Positions 61,369 through 64,000 of a DNA stretch of 64,000 nucleotides are shown piece by piece. Both the position numbers and the translations under genes were made by a program. The DNA comes from JAHJQQ01 sp032907525 (GTDB lineage: Bacteria > Pseudomonadota > Gammaproteobacteria > Thiohalobacterales > Thiohalobacteraceae). The stretch lies in NCBI GenBank assembly GCA_032907525.1, contig JAJJPM010000021.1, forward strand, positions 1 through 64,000. The letters are read 5' to 3'. Position 1 is the stretch's first letter. Each line of letters opens with the position of its first letter. The notes beneath the pieces are model-generated. The model was given only the letters and a program-made list of their open reading frames with translations, had not been told where the DNA came from and made no database searches.

Positions 61369-64000
61369 ATGGGTCCCCATTTTCTCGATCGCCTGTTCGC
61401 GCCGCGCGCTATCGCGGTGTTCGGCGCCAATGAGCGGCCGGAGGCCGTCGGCGGCAGGGTGTTCGAAAACCTCTGCGAGAGCGGTTTCGCCGGTGGTCTG
61501 TATCCGATCAATCCCAAGCACAAGAAGGTCCGCGGCCGCGTCTGCCATCCGGATATCGCGTCGGTGGGGCAGCCGGTCGACCTCGCCGTCGTCGCCACGC
61601 CGGCCGGCACCGTGCCGGACATCCTGCAGGCCTGCGGCGAACACGGCGTGCGCGCCGCCATCGTCATGTCGGCCGGCTTCGGCGAGGGCGACGGCCGCGG
61701 CGCGGCCCTGGAGAAGAGCATCGTCGACATCGCCCGACGCCATGGCATCCGCCTGCTGGGACCCAACTGCCTGGGGCTGATCCGGCCGTCGGCGCGCATG
61801 AACGCGACCTTCAGCAAGAACACCGCCCTGCCCGGCAACCTGGCGCTGGTCTCCCAGTCCGGTGCGCTGTGTACCGCCATCCTCGATTGGGCGACCGATC
61901 TCGAGATCGGCTTCTCCGCCATGGTGTCGCTCGGCAGCGCGGCGGACGTCGGCTTCGGCGACATCCTCGACTTCCTCGCCCAGGATCCCGAGACACACAG
62001 TATCCTGCTCTACGTCGAGGGTGTGCGCGATGCGCGCCGCTTCATGAGCGGATTGCGCATCGCCGCGCGCATGAAGCCCGTCATCGTCATCAAGTCGGGC
62101 CGGCACGAGGCCGGCTCACGCGCCGCCACCACCCATTCCGGCGCCATGATCGGCGCCGACGACGTGTTCGATGCCGCCCTGCAGCGCGCCGGCGCGATCC
62201 GCGTGATGACGATCGAGCAGCTGTTCGCCGCCGCCAATCTGCTGTCCACGCCGCACCGCGTGCACGGGCGACGGCTGGCGATCATCACCAACGGCGGCGG
62301 GCCGGCGGTGATGGCGGTGGACCGCGCCATCGACCTCGGCCTGGAGCTCGCCACGCTGTCGCGCGAGACGATCGGGACGCTGGACAAGGCCCTGCCGGCG
62401 CACTGGTCGCACGCCAACCCGATCGACGTGCTCGGCGACGCCGGGCCGCTGCGCTACGCCGATGCGGTGCTCGCCTGCCGCCGTGATCCCGACGTCGACG
62501 GCATCCTCGCCATCCTCACCCCGCAGGCCATGACCGACGCCACCGCCTGCGCCGAGGCGGTCATCGGCGCACACGACAGCGACCGGAAACCACTGCTCGC
62601 CTGCTGGATGGGCGCCGCACAGGTCGCCGAAGCGAACCGCGCCTTCCTGCGTCATCAGATCCCCGCCTTCGACAACCCCGAATCGGCGGTCGAGGCCTTC
62701 GCCTATCTGGCCAGCTACTACCGCAGCCAGCAGCAGCTCATGCAGGTGCCCGCGCCGCTGGCGCGCACCAGCGAGGCCAACGTCGAGGGCGCGCGGCTGA
62801 TCATCGAAGGCGTGCTGGCCGAGCACCGCAGCATCCTCACCACCGCTGAATCCAAGGCCCTGCTGCGCGCCTTCGGCATCCCCATGACGCAGGCCCTGGA
62901 GGCCGATACGGCCAACGCGGCGCTGGTGGCCGCCTCCTCGGTCGGTTTTCCGGTGGCGATCAAGATCAACTCACCCGACATCACCCACAAGTCCGACGTC
63001 AACGGCGTGCGCCTCAACGTCACCCATGCGCAGGCGGTGCGCAACACCTTCCAGGAACTGGTGAAGCAGGCACGCGACAAGTTCCCTGACGCCGACATCA
63101 AAGGCGTGACCGTGGAGCCCATGCACGCACCGGCGCACGGCCGCGAGCTCCTGGTCGGCGTGGTGCACGACCCGGTGTTCGGACCGGCCATCACCTTCGG
63201 CGCCGGCGGGACCCAGGTGGAGGTACTGCGCGACCGCGCCGTCGCGCTGCCGCCGCTGAACTCGTTCCTGGCCGAGAGCATGATCGGCATGACGCGCTAC
63301 GCACGGGCGCTGGGCGCGTTCCGCGGCATGCCGGCGATCGACATGGGCGCCCTGGTGCAGGTCCTGCGGCGCGTGTCGGAGATGGTCTGCGAGCTGCCGC
63401 AGATCCGCTCGCTGGACATCAACCCCCTCATTGCCGACGAACGCGGCGTGATGGCATTGGATGCGCGCATCGAGGTGCAGCATCCGCCGCAGTCGCTGGA
63501 CCGCTACCGGCACATGGCGATCCACCCCTATCCGACGCATCTCATAAGCAGGTGGCAGCTGGCCGACGGCACGGACGTCATCATCCGCCCGATACGCCCC
63601 GAGGACGCCGGCATCGAACAGGCCTTCGTGCACAGTCTGTCGCCGGAGTCGAAGTATTTCCGGTTCATGCAGGGTCTGAACGAACTCACCCAGGACATGC
63701 TCATCCGCTTCACGCAGATCGACTACCACCGCGAACTGGCGCTGGTGGCGACACTGGACGACGGCCCGCCCGAGACCGAGCTGGGCGTGGCGCGCTACAT
63801 GATGAACCCCGACGGGAGGAGCTGCGAATTCGCGCTGGTGGTCGCCGACGCCTGGCAGCGCAAGGGCATCGGCTCGCGCCTGATGCTGGCGCTGATGGAG
63901 GCGGCGCGCGAGCGCGGCTTCGAGGTAATGAGCGGCGAGATCCTCGCCTACAACCATCACATGCTGGAGCTGGTGCGCAGCCTCGGTTTCGACATCCACA
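61369..64000 (+). CDS. PatZ-type GNAT acetyltransferase with acyl-CoA synthetase-like domains (partial)
   Basis: At least 877 residues; the gene runs off the window end, probably with only a few residues missing given the roughly 890 of PatZ/YfiQ. The CoA-binding domain (RAIAVFGANERPEAVGGRVF) and the succinyl-CoA-ligase-like domains (ALVSQSGALCTAILDW, ATTHSGAMIGADDVFDAA) come first. The ATP-grasp domain follows (about 495-700, LLRAFGIPMTQA, VGFPVAIKINSPDITHKSDV), then the GNAT domain from about 735 (IIRPIRPEDAGIEQAFVHSL, VVADAWQRKGIGSRLM). PatZ acetylates and inactivates Acs. His256 sits where ADP-forming acetyl-CoA synthetases have their phosphohistidine, so ligase activity is not excluded. 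The ATG at 61369 is set by family alignment. Confidence 0.92.
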   Translation, partial: MGPHFLDRLFAPRAIAVFGANERPEAVGGRVFENLCESGFAGGLYPINPKHKKVRGRVCHPDIASVGQPVDLAVVATPAGTVPDILQACGEHGVRAAIVMSAGFGEGDGRGAALEKSIVDIARRHGIRLLGPNCLGLIRPSARMNATFSKNTALPGNLALVSQSGALCTAILDWATDLEIGFSAMVSLGSAADVGFGDILDFLAQDPETHSILLYVEGVRDARRFMSGLRIAARMKPVIVIKSGRHEAGSRAATTHSGAMIGADDVFDAALQRAGAIRVMTIEQLFAAANLLSTPHRVHGRRLAIITNGGGPAVMAVDRAIDLGLELATLSRETIGTLDKALPAHWSHANPIDVLGDAGPLRYADAVLACRRDPDVDGILAILTPQAMTDATACAEAVIGAHDSDRKPLLACWMGAAQVAEANRAFLRHQIPAFDNPESAVEAFAYLASYYRSQQQLMQVPAPLARTSEANVEGARLIIEGVLAEHRSILTTAESKALLRAFGIPMTQALEADTANAALVAASSVGFPVAIKINSPDITHKSDVNGVRLNVTHAQAVRNTFQELVKQARDKFPDADIKGVTVEPMHAPAHGRELLVGVVHDPVFGPAITFGAGGTQVEVLRDRAVALPPLNSFLAESMIGMTRYARALGAFRGMPAIDMGALVQVLRRVSEMVCELPQIRSLDINPLIADERGVMALDARIEVQHPPQSLDRYRHMAIHPYPTHLISRWQLADGTDVIIRPIRPEDAGIEQAFVHSLSPESKYFRFMQGLNELTQDMLIRFTQIDYHRELALVATLDDGPPETELGVARYMMNPDGRSCEFALVVADAWQRKGIGSRLMLALMEAARERGFEVMSGEILAYNHHMLELVRSLGFDIH

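Overview
The window reads as a chromosomal stretch of a GC-rich gammaproteobacterium. The main evidence is gene order: smc-zipA-ligA, and rimP-nusA-infB-rbfA-truB-rpsO-pnp. zipA itself is a gammaproteobacterial marker. A DsrC-like sulfur-relay protein, CysZ, an SLC13/RCK anion transporter and a CbbY-type sugar phosphatase would fit a sulfur-oxidising or autotrophic lineage, but no RuBisCO or dsr/hdr operon lies in the window, so that is inference. No species is assigned.

Layout. 0.1-9.2 kb: an IclR regulator faces a phosphoketolase-family enzyme, a four-carbon acid sugar kinase and the three glycolate oxidase subunits GlcD, GlcE and GlcF; this looks like a regulated two-carbon/acid-sugar module. 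9.3-14.1 kb: an unknown exported or anchored protein, SlyD, a PilZ protein and a DUF1631 protein. 14.5-21.0 kb: ligA, zipA and smc on the minus strand. 21.2-28.2 kb: queF, an FGGY sugar kinase, a CHASE-GGDEF-EAL protein, cysZ, an aminotransferase and a CbbY-like phosphatase. 28.4-38.5 kb: a DksA-like protein with a histone-like tail, GluQ-RS, Acs, an exported beta-propeller, an AsmA-like protein, an SLC13 transporter and a DsrC-like protein. 38.7-47.7 kb: the pnp to rimP translation/RNA operon, headed by a strong promoter and a leader terminator. 47.8-52.5 kb: an Lpp-like lipoprotein between two L,D-transpeptidases, an MscS channel and a cNMP-GGDEF protein. 52.6-64 kb: a 1371-residue membrane protein of unknown function, RecQ, an unknown protein, an HDAC-family deacetylase and, divergently, a PatZ-type acetyltransferase cut by the window end.

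The least explained structure is non-coding. One class is a 75-bp hairpin with exact 23-29-23 geometry: two copies have perfect 23-bp stems of unrelated sequence around a conserved 29-nt core, and two more copies are decayed. A second class is a dispersed family of large imperfect palindromes that sit between genes, including inside the infB-rbfA-truB-rpsO cluster and around recQ. Both are reported as findings. No CRISPR array, rRNA, convincing tRNA, insertion sequence or phage gene was seen.
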